From assembly GCF_001945445.1 (NCBI RefSeq), contig NZ_MSXW01000002.1, positions 150,445 to 214,444 of the forward strand: DNA of 64,000 bases. Direction: 5' to 3'. Positions 1 through 8,142 of the stretch are shown here, piece by piece. The DNA is from Pseudomonas sp. PA27(2017) (GTDB taxonomy: Bacteria; Pseudomonadota; Gammaproteobacteria; Pseudomonadales; Pseudomonadaceae). The first letter of the stretch is position 1. The number at the start of each line of letters is the position of its first letter. The notes under the pieces are model-generated. The model did not search any database and was not told where the DNA came from. It worked only from the letters and a program-made list of their open reading frames with translations. Position numbers and translations under genes: made by a program.

Positions 1-1898
1 TGGAAACTCAAAAAGAAACCCTGGGCTTCCAGACAGAGGTGAAGCAGCTGCTGCACCTCATGATTCACTCGCTGTATTCCAACAAGGAAATCTTCCTGCG
101 CGAGTTGATCTCCAACGCATCGGACGCCGTCGACAAGCTGCGTTTCGAAGCGCTGGCCAAGCCCGAACTGCTCGAGGGCGGTTCGGAGCTTAAGATCCGT
201 GTGAGCTTCGATAAGGACGCCAAGACCGTCACCCTCGAAGACAACGGCATCGGCATGAGCCGCGAAGAGACCATCGCGCACCTGGGCACCATCGCCAAGT
301 CGGGCACCGCCGATTTCCTGAAGAACCTCTCCGGTGATCAGAAGAAGGATTCGAGCCTGATCGGCCAGTTCGGCGTGGGCTTCTATTCGGCCTTCATCGT
401 CGCCGACAAGGTCGAAGTGTTCACCCGTCGCGCAGGCCTGGCCGCCGGCGAAGGCGTGCACTGGGCCTCGAAGGGCGAAGGCGAGTTCGAGATCGCCACC
501 GTCGAGAAAGCCGAGCGCGGCACCCGTATCGTCCTGCACCTGAAGAGCGGCGAAGAAGAGTTCGCCGATGGCTGGCGCCTGCGCAACGTCATCAAGAAGT
601 ACTCCGACCATATCGGCTTGCCGATCGAGCTGCCGAAAGAATTCCACGGCGAAGAGAAGGACAAGCCCGCCGAGCCGGAGTGGGAGGTGGTCAACCGCGC
701 CAGCGCGCTCTGGACGCGCCCGCGCACCGAGGTCACCGACGAGCAGTATCAGGAGTTCTACAAGCACGTCTCCCACGACTACGACAATCCACTGAGCTGG
801 AGCCACAACAAGGTCGAAGGCAAGCTGGAGTACACCTCCCTGCTGTACGTGCCGGGCCGCGCACCGTTCGACCTGTACCAGCGTGAAGCGCCGCGCGGCC
901 TGAAGCTATATGTGCAGCGCGTGTTCATCATGGACCAGGCCGACGAGTTCCTGCCGCTGTATCTGCGCTTCATCAAGGGCGTGGTCGACTCCAACGACCT
1001 GTCGCTGAACGTTTCGCGCGAAATCCTGCAAAAGGATCCGGTGATCGACTCCATGAAGTCGGCGCTGACCAAGCGCGTGCTCGACATGCTGGAGAAACTC
1101 GCCAAGAACGAGCCCGAGCAGTACAAGACCTTCTGGAAGAACTTCGGTCAGGTCCTCAAGGAAGGCCCGGCGGAAGACTTCGCCAACAAGGAAAAAATCG
1201 CCGGGCTGCTGCGTTTCGCCTCGACCGCCGAAGGCGAGGGCGAGCAGGTGGTTTCCCTGGGCGATTACGTCAGCCGCCTGAAAGAAGGCCAGGACAAGAT
1301 CTACTTCCTCACCGGCGAATCCTACGCGCAGGTCAAGAACAGCCCGCACCTGGAGGTCTTCCGCAAGAAAGGCATCGAAGTGCTGCTGCTCACCGACCGC
1401 ATCGACGAGTGGCTGATGAGCTACCTCACCGAGTTTGACGGCAAGTCGTTCATCGACGTGGCGCGGGGTGATCTGGATCTGGGCTCGCTGGACTCGGAAG
1501 AAGACAAGAAGGCCCAGGAGGAAGTCGCCAAGAGCAAGGAAGGCCTGGTCGAACGCCTGAAAACCGCCCTGGGCGAGCAGGTCGCCGAGGTTCGCGTTTC
1601 CCATCGTCTGACCGATTCGCCGGCCATTCTGGCCATCGGCGAACAGGACCTGGGCCTGCAGATGCGCCAGATCCTCGAGGCCAGCGGGCAGAAGGTGCCG
1701 GATTCGAAGCCGATCTTCGAATTCAACCCCAGCCATCCGCTGATCGAGAAGCTGGACGCCGAGCCGGACGAAGATCGTTTCGGCGACCTGTCGCACATCC
1801 TCTTCGACCAGGCGGCCCTGGCAGCAGGCGATAGCCTGAAGGATCCGGCCGCCTATGTGCAGCGCCTGAACAAGCTGCTGGTCGAACTATCAGCCTGA
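1..1898 (+). CDS. htpG: Molecular chaperone HtpG (Hsp90), 5' end one base short
   Basis: Cytosolic Hsp90-family ATP-dependent chaperone that helps fold client proteins under heat and other stress. The reading frame is open from the first base: the window starts at the T of what would be an ATG, giving [11 protein letters not shown] as the N-terminus, so only one base of the gene is missing. The GHKL nucleotide-binding domain is clear, with ELISNASDA (the E and N that act on ATP and magnesium), DNGIGM and [11 protein letters not shown]. The middle domain follows, and the end of the protein has the dimerisation region. The total of about 632 residues is normal for the family. A strong intrinsic terminator follows within 25 bases, so it is probably monocistronic or the last gene of its unit. 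Identification is secure. Confidence 0.98.
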   Translation, partial: ETQKETLGFQTEVKQLLHLMIHSLYSNKEIFLRELISNASDAVDKLRFEALAKPELLEGGSELKIRVSFDKDAKTVTLEDNGIGMSREETIAHLGTIAKSGTADFLKNLSGDQKKDSSLIGQFGVGFYSAFIVADKVEVFTRRAGLAAGEGVHWASKGEGEFEIATVEKAERGTRIVLHLKSGEEEFADGWRLRNVIKKYSDHIGLPIELPKEFHGEEKDKPAEPEWEVVNRASALWTRPRTEVTDEQYQEFYKHVSHDYDNPLSWSHNKVEGKLEYTSLLYVPGRAPFDLYQREAPRGLKLYVQRVFIMDQADEFLPLYLRFIKGVVDSNDLSLNVSREILQKDPVIDSMKSALTKRVLDMLEKLAKNEPEQYKTFWKNFGQVLKEGPAEDFANKEKIAGLLRFASTAEGEGEQVVSLGDYVSRLKEGQDKIYFLTGESYAQVKNSPHLEVFRKKGIEVLLLTDRIDEWLMSYLTEFDGKSFIDVARGDLDLGSLDSEEDKKAQEEVAKSKEGLVERLKTALGEQVAEVRVSHRLTDSPAILAIGEQDLGLQMRQILEASGQKVPDSKPIFEFNPSHPLIEKLDAEPDEDRFGDLSHILFDQAALAAGDSLKDPAAYVQRLNKLLVELSA

Positions 1899-1918
1899 TC
1901 ATTCAGCCGTAACCCAAA

Positions 1919-1946
1919 AGCGCCGCTCGATTGAGCGGCGTTTTTG
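1919..1946 (+). terminator. Intrinsic terminator of htpG
   Basis: A CGCCGCTC / GAGCGGCG stem with a four-base loop is followed by TTTTTG and preceded by AAAAG. It lies 22 bases after the htpG stop codon. Confidence 0.92.
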
Positions 1947-1974
1947 TATCTGCAGCCTGGTTCTTTCGATTCGG

Positions 1975-2007
1975 TAGCCTGGGTATCGCGATGCTCAACC
2001 CAGGCTA
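1975..2007. repeat. Short intergenic inverted repeat (TAGCCTGGG / CCCAGGCTA)
   Basis: Nine-base perfect arms enclose ATCGCGATGCTCAA-like sequence. This looks like a dispersed intergenic palindrome of Pseudomonas genomes rather than a terminator, because no T-tract follows on either strand. Only one copy is seen in this window. Confidence 0.6.
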
Positions 2008-2068
2008 CGCCGTCAGGCGCGGTGCACATATGGGTGTGCAGGACATGCCGAGAGGCACGCTGCAAAAA

Positions 2069-2138
2069 TGTGGGAGCGGCTTCAGCCGCGATAAGCCTTG
2101 CGTTCGCCGATAGCCTCGCGGCTAAAGCCGCTCCCACA
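2069..2138. repeat. REP/BIME element pair
   Basis: TGTGGGAGCGGCTTCAGCCGCG and its inverted partner CGCGGCTAAAGCCGCTCCCACA face each other across about 25 bases. This is the classic Pseudomonas REP doublet between convergent genes (htpG and the ABC-F gene). The stretch 1899-2267 otherwise holds only the two terminators and the inverted repeat listed here; I see no gene in it. Confidence 0.85.
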
Positions 2139-2211
2139 GGGGGAAATCCGTTATCGGCTACCACCGGTGGGTCCGCAGGCTGCAACCTGCGACGCTACTA
2201 TCAGCCCATAC

Positions 2212-2247
2212 AAAAAGCCCCGCCATCCAGCGGATGACGGGGCTTCT
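2212..2247 (-). terminator. Intrinsic terminator of the ybiT-like gene
   Basis: A GCCCCGTCATCC-type stem, read on the minus strand, ends in GGGGCTTTTT. It is 21 bases beyond the stop of the ABC-F gene. Confidence 0.88.
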
Positions 2248-2267
2248 GGTCACACTGGCTCAGTCGA

Positions 2268-3854
2268 TCAAACGATGATGCCCTGGCTGCGCAGGTAGTC
2301 GTCGTAGGTACCGCTGAAGTCGGTCACGCCGTTGTCCGACAGTTCGATGATACGCGTGGCCAGGGAACCGACGAACTCACGGTCGTGGCTGACGAAGATC
2401 AGCGTGCCCGGGTAGTTTTCCAGCGCCAGGTTGAGCGCTTCGATGGATTCCATATCCAGGTGGTTGGTCGGTTCGTCCATCACCAGTACGTTGGGTTTCT
2501 GCAGGATCAGCTTGCCGAACAGCATGCGGCCCTGTTCACCACCGGAGATGACCTTCACCGACTTGAGAATTTCGTCGTTGGAGAACAGCATGCGGCCCAG
2601 GGTGCCGCGAATGACCTGCTCACCGGTGGTCCATTGGCCCATCCAGTCGAACAGGCTCACGTCGTCCTCGAAGTCGTGGGCGTGATCCTGGGCGTAGTAG
2701 CCGACTTCGGCGCTTTCCGTCCATTTCACCGCACCGGCATCCGGTTTCATTTCGCCAACCAGAGTGCGCAGCAGGGTAGTCTTGCCGATCCCGTTGGGGC
2801 CGATGATCGCCACGCGCTCGCCAGCTTCGACGGTGAAGCTGAAGTTCTTGAACAGCACCTTGTCATCGAACGCCTTGCTGAGCTTCTCGATGGTCACGGC
2901 CTGGCGGTGCAGCTTCTTGGTCTGCTCGAAGCGAATGAACGGGCTGACGCGACTCGACGGCTTGACCTCGGCCAGCTGGATCTTGTCGATCTGCTTGGCG
3001 CGGCTGGTTGCCTGCTTGGCCTTCGAGGCGTTCGCCGAGAAGCGGCTGACGAAGCTTTGCAGCTCGGAGATCTGCGCCTTCTTCTTGGCGTTGTCGGCCA
3101 GCAGCTGCTCGCGTGACTGGGTCGCGGCGGTCATGTACTCGTCGTAGTTGCCTGGGAAGAGGCGCAGTTCGCCGTAATCCAGGTCAGCCATGTGGGTACA
3201 GACCGAGTTCAGGAAGTGACGATCGTGGGAAATGATGATCATGGTGCTGTTGCGCGCTGTGAGGATCGTTTCCAGCCAACGGATGGTGTTGATATCCAGG
3301 TGGTTGGTCGGCTCGTCGAGCAGCAACACGTCCGGATCGGAGAACAGCGCCTGGGCCAGCAGCACCCGCAGCTTCCAGCCGGGCGCGACTTCGCTCATCG
3401 GACCAAAATGCTGTTCCAGCGGAATGCCCAGGCCCAGCAGCAGTTCGCCGGCGCGGGACTCGGCGGTGTAACCGTCCATCTCGGCGAACTCGCCCTCGAG
3501 TTCGCCGACTTTCATGCCGTCTTCTTCGCTCATTTCAGGCAGCGAGTAGATACGGTCGCGCTCGGCCTTGACCTTCCACAACTCCTCATGACCCATGATG
3601 ACCGTGTCGATCACGTTGAATTCTTCGTAGGCGAACTGATCCTGGCGCAGCTTACCCAGGCGCACGTTCGGTTCGAGCATCACTTGGCCGCCGGATGGCT
3701 CGAGGTCGCCACCTAGAATCTTCATGAAGGTCGACTTGCCGCAGCCGTTGGCGCCGATCAGGCCGTAGCGGTTGCCGTTGTTGAACTTGACGGAAACGTT
3801 CTCAAACAGCGGCTTGGCGCCGAACTGCATGGTGATATTAGCGGTGGAGATCAA
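2268..3854 (-). CDS. ybiT: ABC-F family ATPase, YbiT type
   Basis: A soluble protein of 528 residues with two ABC ATPase domains and no membrane segment, the ABC-F architecture of ribosome-associated translation factors. The first Walker A is GANGCGKST (about residues 35-43) and the second GPNGIGKTT. Both domains carry an [11 protein letters not shown] / [11 protein letters not shown]alker B. The lysine-rich linker between them (around residues 240-300, [20 protein letters not shown]) is the P-site tRNA interaction motif region. Length and the phrases [17 protein letters not shown] and [19 protein letters not shown] match YbiT more than EttA or Uup. The ATG start follows a hairpin-free leader that abuts the integrase remnant, so the mobile island inserted immediately upstream of this gene. 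The exact translation step it affects is not established by sequence. Confidence 0.93.
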   Translation of the reverse strand: MISTANITMQFGAKPLFENVSVKFNNGNRYGLIGANGCGKSTFMKILGGDLEPSGGQVMLEPNVRLGKLRQDQFAYEEFNVIDTVIMGHEELWKVKAERDRIYSLPEMSEEDGMKVGELEGEFAEMDGYTAESRAGELLLGLGIPLEQHFGPMSEVAPGWKLRVLLAQALFSDPDVLLLDEPTNHLDINTIRWLETILTARNSTMIIISHDRHFLNSVCTHMADLDYGELRLFPGNYDEYMTAATQSREQLLADNAKKKAQISELQSFVSRFSANASKAKQATSRAKQIDKIQLAEVKPSSRVSPFIRFEQTKKLHRQAVTIEKLSKAFDDKVLFKNFSFTVEAGERVAIIGPNGIGKTTLLRTLVGEMKPDAGAVKWTESAEVGYYAQDHAHDFEDDVSLFDWMGQWTTGEQVIRGTLGRMLFSNDEILKSVKVISGGEQGRMLFGKLILQKPNVLVMDEPTNHLDMESIEALNLALENYPGTLIFVSHDREFVGSLATRIIELSDNGVTDFSGTYDDYLRSQGIIV

Positions 3855-3874
3855 AGTGCTTACCTATCAGTAAC

Positions 3875-4414
3875 TTAGCTGCGCGTTTCTTGAATCGATA
3901 CCGATTTGATACCAATATCAAGCTTGCTCATCTCCCCCCAGTCCGAGGTTGAGTTGATCCGGCGCGCATATGTGGAGAGCAGCATCTGCACGGAATGGCC
4001 GAGCTGCTGGGCGATAAAGGCGGGTTTCATGTCCGACATTAAGCAGATTGTCGCATACGTGTGACGGCAGTTATATGGCCGCCTGTAGCGAATGCCCAGG
4101 TCATTCAGGGTCGGGCGCCACTTGTAGTGGATATTGGAGGTTAGTCGAACGTATTCCTGGCCCTTCGACGGTGGAAATATGTAGTGCGTCGACTTGATAC
4201 GCCCGATGCCGAGCAGGCGGCGATCAGCGTATGCCTTGGCGAACCACAGCGCTCTGAGAGCCCTCTGATTCAGCAGCACGAACCGTTCATGGCCCGTCTT
4301 CGTTCTCTCTTCTTCCTGGCCCAGCGCAACCGTGCGACGGAAGTGAGCGCTGCGCTGTCCCCAGTTGATGTCTTCTCACCTAAGCGCGAGCGCCTCTGAA
4401 ATCCGGAGCCCTGA
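3875..4414 (-). pseudogene. Tyrosine recombinase (integrase) C-terminal remnant with a nonsense codon
   Basis: The frame encodes the catalytic half of a phage-type tyrosine integrase. Box I is [12 protein letters not shown], followed by EDINWGQRS, a KTGHER(F/Y)VLLN segment, box II YNCRHTYAT, then QQLGHS and the nucleophile region LLSTYARRI. The residue after LALR is a TGA (4376-4378) where this family has tryptophan (LALRWEDINW), so one G-to-A change turned W into stop. Everything upstream of box I is missing: the frame runs directly into an ndpA-like coding sequence (4415 onwards) with no start of its own. The gene is therefore a truncated, fused and stopped remnant that marks one side of an old mobile island. 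It lies only 20 bases from the ybiT start codon. Confidence 0.88.
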
Positions 4415-5233
4415 GAGCGTTCGCTTGTCCGCCGGTATCTCAGGCGACAGGCCGTAGTCCTTGTTGCGGATGTGGTCGTAGAAGGCCTTCGGGCGATCTT
4501 CATCCGGCACCTCGGACAGTTCGTCCAGGGTGATCGGCTCGCTTATCTTGGCCTGGGCGAGTGCATGCTCTTCCGGCAGATCCTCGGCTTCGACGAATCG
4601 CTGAAAGCCTTGAGCAGCGTTGGCGCGTCGATCCCTTCCTGACACCCAATGAAATCGTGGGAATAATCGCTCACCTTGCGGCCGTTCTTTCCCTTGATGA
4701 ACGAAATGTACTGCTTCGATTGCTTGTTGTCGCGCCACTCGCTGAGGTTGATACGCGATGCCAGATGCAGTTGGCCCAGGTCGAGCTGCTTGGCTGGTAC
4801 CGGCTGCAGCGAATCATCCAGAGCTACACCGTCGGCATGGTGGAGAAGGGCAATCGCGAGGTAGTCCGTCGTGCCCTGCTGGTAGTGGGCGAAGAACACT
4901 TAGCCACCGGTGGTGAGGTTCGATTCCTCCATCAGGTTGGCCAAGTGCACGGCCGCGTCAAGGCTGAAATCGATGAAAGACAACGACTGCTGCAGGTATT
5001 CGTTCAGCCAGCGGCTGAAGGGGTACGCGCCGGATTCTTCATGGAAGAAGCCCCAGGCTTTGCCCTGCCTGGCGTTGTAATTTTCGTTGAGGTCGGCCCA
5101 GCACGCCTTCAATTAGCTCGCCAGCAGGCCGCTCGGCTGGGGCGTGATGCAGCACCGCTGGGGTTCCGTCCGGTTTTTTGTCGATATGGTGAATAACGCG
5201 AATCGGCGTGGCGGATACCTCAGTTATGGGCAT
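4415..5233 (-). pseudogene. NdpA/YejK-family nucleoid-associated protein, degenerate and truncated
   Basis: Three reading frames together spell a nucleoid-associated protein of the NA37/YejK family. MPITEVSATPIRVIHHIDKK begins at the ATG at 5233. Then, after a frameshift near 5110, come [18 protein letters not shown] and [16 protein letters not shown] at 4900-4902 interrupts [44 protein letters not shown] and DFIGCQEG follow. A second shift near 4604 joins TLLKAF to [12 protein letters not shown], and the frame ends with [19 protein letters not shown] before meeting the integrase frame at 4414/4415. The normal C-terminal third is gone. It would have bound DNA or the nucleoid; it is clearly dead now. 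Family assignment rests on remembered family sequence, which I consider strong here. Confidence 0.85.
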
Positions 5234-5327
5234 AGCTTCGCCGTCGGCTGCGGGGACAGGCCGGTGGCGGATTGGTGTGGGTGGGCTATTACAGTTAACC
5301 GGCATGAGGCCGGATCTAGGAGGTGTG

Positions 5328-5542
5328 ATGGCTACAGATCGTGAAATCGCTTTGGAGCAGGCGCTCATTGCCTTGATCGGCTGCTAAGCACAAGGGCTGG
5401 GATGAGAAGGAGTTGGCTGATCACGCCGGAACGCTCCTGCTCGGCAACACCCCCCCTCCGGCATGTCGGGCATCCCCATGTAACCAACGCGATCAGGGAG
5501 ATTGGCGAGGCTCACAGCGAGGCGTTGGTACGTCTGGCCTGA
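5328..5542 (+). pseudogene. Small prophage-type protein, frameshifted
   Basis: A perfect Shine-Dalgarno (TAGGAGGTGTG) precedes ATG at 5328 and MATDREIALEQALIALIG, but TAA follows after 19 codons. One base away the frame continues sensibly as AAKHKGWDEKELADHAGTLLLGN, and after another break as HVTNAIREIGEAHSEALVRLA with TGA at 5540. This resembles a small protein of unknown function in Pseudomonas prophages that has suffered at least two indels. I see no convincing gene in 5543-5672. Confidence 0.5.
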
Positions 5543-5672
5543 GCCGCGGCATCAGTCTCGGAATCCCGCCGCAGCTCGCTCTCTTCGATGAAGCGCCGTG
5601 CCACGTTTTCCGATTATTGGATTTCGTCGCGCGCGATGGCGAGCGCAGTGGGACTGGGTGAGTATGGCGAGG

Positions 5673-6320
5673 TCACCACTGGTCGTCTTCCGGGTCGTAC
5701 CCTTTAACCTCATAGGCAAAGGCTTCCCAGCGTTTCTGACCCTCCTCGTTGAGCTGCTGCCAGCCGGGCGAAACGTCGTGATGCACTATCTCACCTGCCT
5801 TGAAATGGATGGTTCCACAGTTACTACCGAGGTCTTCATCGGCGAACTGTACTTCGATCAGCTCAGTCGGATGGCTGGCGCTCAGTGCCTGTAAAACCGG
5901 GATAGGGCAGCTCCAAGCTGTGTCAAATTTGACCTTGCCTGCTGCTGCGTCGATTTCCTGCTCATAGGCATTCCACTTGGTACCCCAGTTCTCCCGGGTG
6001 AAAGACAGGTAATGCATGAAGCCGGTTGCTCGGAAGTTGCGTAGCATCTGAATGAACTGCTCGAAATCCCGTTCGGGCAGAGCCGCAATGCTGGAGCTTT
6101 CGCGGTTTTTGGCCTGCCAGTTGGCGATCGTGACGTTCTCGTGAAGCGGCACGTTGAGCGCAATATCCGCCGCGGCTTGGGCTGCCTCGCTTACGTCATC
6201 CCAGGGCCATTCACCTGGAAAAGGAATGATCTTTGCGAAGTCGACCTAGCCGCTTTCATCGAGCATCGAATATATGACTGCGGTCGTCGCCTGAATACGG
6301 TTGGTGACATGATTGGGTAT
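5673..6320 (-). pseudogene. Api92-like protein (DUF1281 type), start lost and nonsense codon
   Basis: The coherent product reads (I)PNHVTNRIQATTAVI, SMLDESG, stop, VDFAKIIPFPGEWPW, then NVPLHENVTIANWQAKNR, a central LSFTRENWGTKWNAYEQE motif and DTAWSCPIPVLQALS. This matches phage and plasmid proteins related to bacteriophage APSE Api92. The position expected for the ATG (6318-6320) is ATA, and a TAG sits at 6246-6248. The 3' part is open for 190 codons and could be expressed only from an internal start such as GTG at 6152. The function of the family is not known to me. Decay here matches the neighbouring ndpA and integrase remnants. Confidence 0.72.
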
Positions 6321-6449
6321 GCAATGTTCCTCAGGTTGGTCAGGCGAAGCTGAGTGCCAGTTGGATTTTAAAGTCCGTTGGAAGCCGATGCCCAGCAGCA
6401 GGGCAGTGTCGATTAGCCCACGCGCGCCCGTACATGTCACACCTCTATG

Positions 6450-6695
6450 TCACATATCGGTGATTTCGAGCAGGGTTTCGTCATCAAAGCAGTCGGCGCC
6501 GCAGATCAAACGGCTGATGAGGTCTTGCGGCTCCTCGATGCCCAGCCGCTCCATGGAGCGGATCAGCTGAGCATCGGTGGCCTTGAACAGGTCGAGCTTG
6601 ATGGTGCACGACAGCAGCCTGGCCAGGCGTTCCTCTTCGGCCAGCTTGTCGCGCTCCCGCTGCTCCTGCTTTCGTCGGGTCGCGGATTTGGCCAT
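6450..6695 (-). CDS. Hypothetical prophage-type protein, 81 residues
   Basis: MAKSATRRKQEQRERDKLAE begins at ATG 6693-6695 behind GAGGAGCG, eight bases upstream. The first 25 residues are basic and charged (probably a helix). The rest, LFKATDAQLIRSMERLGIEE through FDDETLLEITDM, is amphipathic and acidic. The start codon overlaps the stop of the preceding gene (TGATG), so the pair was translationally coupled. It is the last gene of a three-gene unit running 7453 to 6450 and the only one of the three that is still intact. I do not recognise a function. Plus-strand frames over the same bases lack a start context and are ignored. Confidence 0.6.
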   Translation of the reverse strand: MAKSATRRKQEQRERDKLAEEERLARLLSCTIKLDLFKATDAQLIRSMERLGIEEPQDLISRLICGADCFDDETLLEITDM

Positions 6696-7038
6696 CAAAC
6701 GCTCCTCGATCCAGGAAGCGGGATGCCGTGCCGCGCCATGAACTGCTCGAACGCTACGGGTCCAAGTCCCAACATTCTTGCGAATGTGCTGAGAGCCCAG
6801 GCCGGTCGCGGCCAGTGCTGCCGCGCGTTGCGCCAGGTCATTGTCCTTGCGGTCGAGCTCGCGCCGGCTGGTGCAGCTAGGTGCGGACTCGGTCGCGCAG
6901 CTTGCCGACGGGTTCGGGCAGGCGGTCGGTGATAGCCAGCTTGTCGACCTGGCCGCCAGAGGCCAGGAACTGCTCCTGCAGGGCTGCCAGTTCGTCGCGC
7001 TCGGGAGCGCGGAGTTGGATGCTGGTTGCTGCAAGCAT
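6695..7038 (-). pseudogene. Prophage-type hypothetical protein, two frameshifts
   Basis: Starting at ATG 7036-7038 the frame reads MLAATSIQLRAPERDELAAL, then LASGGQVDKLAITDRLPEPV, and stops at TAG 6877-6879. One frame over, RRELDRKDNDLAQRAAALAA and TGLGSQHIRK continue it. In the third frame LGLGPVAFEQFMARHGIPL completes it to TGA at 6695, which overlaps the next start. The span of 344 bases is not a multiple of three, as two indels require. It looks like a small helical DNA-binding type protein of Pseudomonas phages; that is inference. It sits between two related decayed or small genes in one operon. Confidence 0.6.
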
Positions 7039-7045
7039 AGGCACC

Positions 7046-7453
7046 TCACGCAGCGATGCGGCTCTGCTGAGCCTGCTGGATATGGCTGATCAGCGCCGAG
7101 CAGATTGCCGGGAAGTCTGCGGCGCGATACAAGACGGCGGCACGCTAACGGCCAACGGCCTCGAAGCCGATTGAGCGGGGGAAGTCGCCGGTCAGGTTGG
7201 AGCGCAACCGGCCGTTGATGTCGCCGAGCTTGATGCGCTGGCCATCGTCGACGGCAGCGGCTGGGGAATGCGCTGCATGCGTAACTGGCGCTGACTGCTG
7301 AGCCTGCGTTGCGGGCTCCGGCTGACTGGCCGGGGCAACCGGTGCCGCCGCTTCCTTGGCTTGGGCCTTTGCAGCCTGGCGCTTCTGTGCCTCGGCCTGC
7401 TCGTGATCATGGATGCGTAGGCCTGCGGGTGTCGGCAATGATCGGATCGCCAC
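7046..7453 (-). pseudogene. Prophage-type hypothetical protein interrupted by an amber codon
   Basis: An Ala/Gln-rich N-terminal half (about residues 10-65) leads to the conserved-looking block IKLGDINGRLRSNLTGDFPR, SIGFEAVGR. A TAG (7145-7147) then interrupts before the frame resumes as RAAVLYRAADFPAICSALIS and ends at TGA 7046-7048. The resumption in the same frame points to a single nonsense change. Its real start is unclear: the first possible codon is a GTG at 7453, where the sequence abuts an unrelated plus-strand gene, so the 5' end may also be lost. No known function. Confidence 0.6.
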
Positions 7454-7476
7454 AGGCGCAGCTAGAGAGGAGGGCG

Positions 7477-7671
7477 GTGATTCACCGCCTGGAAACGGAC
7501 ACCGATGAGGCCTGGGACGGGATCATGACGCTGCTGGCGGATACCGACGGCCTGGCGCTGGCCTTCGATGTAGAGGAGCACGCGGTGATTACCTGGGAAG
7601 CCGGCGAGCCAGAGGATGGTGCAGAGCGTAGCGAGGCGGTGGCGCCCGTTGAGGAAGAGGCGCCGTTTTAG
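7477..7671 (+). CDS. Small 'HRLETD' family protein, copy A (64 residues)
   Basis: GTG at 7477 lies just after GAGAGGAGGG, a very strong ribosome binding site. The product (V)IHRLETDTDEAWDGIMTLLA, ...LALAFDVEEHAVITWEAGE, ending EEEAPF, is short, acidic and of alpha/beta type. It is clearly related to the next gene (IHRLETDGDAEWGQVMYQLA ... FDEAGSVILQWE) and to the fragment at 9383-9559. Proteins of this sort occur in Pseudomonas prophages without known function. The gene is intact, but its N-terminus starts right at the motif and may be shortened. Confidence 0.6.
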   Translation: MIHRLETDTDEAWDGIMTLLADTDGLALAFDVEEHAVITWEAGEPEDGAERSEAVAPVEEEAPF

Positions 7672-7720
7672 GTGCTCGCGGATTGCGGAATTGGTAAGGC
7701 AAAGAATTCAGGAGGGCGGC

Positions 7721-8026
7721 ATGGGTAGGCAAGCAGCAGAGGCACAAGATATGGCGTCGATCAGCACAGGCTCATATCAATTGGCGCGCGGAGTGCTGGC
7801 GATGGTCGATTTGCCGGTGGCATGGCTGGGCAAGCGCGTACGGATACATCGGTTGGAAACCGACGGCGACGCGGAGTGGGGTCAGGTGATGTATCAGCTG
7901 GCAGCTATAGGCGGGTTGCAGATGGACTTCGACGAGGCAGGCTCGGTGATTCTACAGTGGGAGAAGCAAGGTGATATGGCTTCGGTGTTCGGTGGAAAAA
8001 AGCGTATTGCAGCTACAGCCAGCTGA
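7721..8026 (+). CDS. Small 'HRLETD' family protein, copy B (101 residues)
   Basis: ATG at 7721 follows GGAGGG. Residues 1-40 (including GSYQLARGVLAMVDLPVAWL) form an N-terminal extension absent from copy A. Residues 41-85 repeat the family core with RIHRLETD, a WGQVMYQLA helix and GSVILQWEKQGDMA. The protein ends IAATAS. It lies immediately upstream of the hrp box and effector-like gene, but is separated from them by about 57 bases with its own reading frame closed, so it need not be co-transcribed. Function unknown; paralogy to copy A is plain from the sequence. Confidence 0.62.
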   Translation: MGRQAAEAQDMASISTGSYQLARGVLAMVDLPVAWLGKRVRIHRLETDGDAEWGQVMYQLAAIGGLQMDFDEAGSVILQWEKQGDMASVFGGKKRIAATAS

Positions 8027-8083
8027 TAAGGAAGCAGTTCCGTTTTGATGGTGTTGGTATTAGATGGCAACAATCGATGGCAT

Positions 8084-8111
8084 GGAACCGGATGGAACTG
8101 GCGCCCACTTA
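8084..8111 (+). promoter_or_regulatory. hrp box (HrpL-dependent promoter)
   Basis: The sequence is GGAACC (8084-8089), 15 bases, CCAC (8105-8108), two bases, A (8111). This is an exact fit to the GGAACC-N15/16-CCACNNA consensus recognised by the ECF sigma factor HrpL of plant-pathogenic pseudomonads. It points into the gene that starts 31 bases downstream. Eleven fixed positions make a chance match next to such a gene unlikely. HrpL itself is not in the window. Confidence 0.88.
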
Positions 8112-8142
8112 GCTGAAGAGCAACCAGTTGAATGGATCACCT

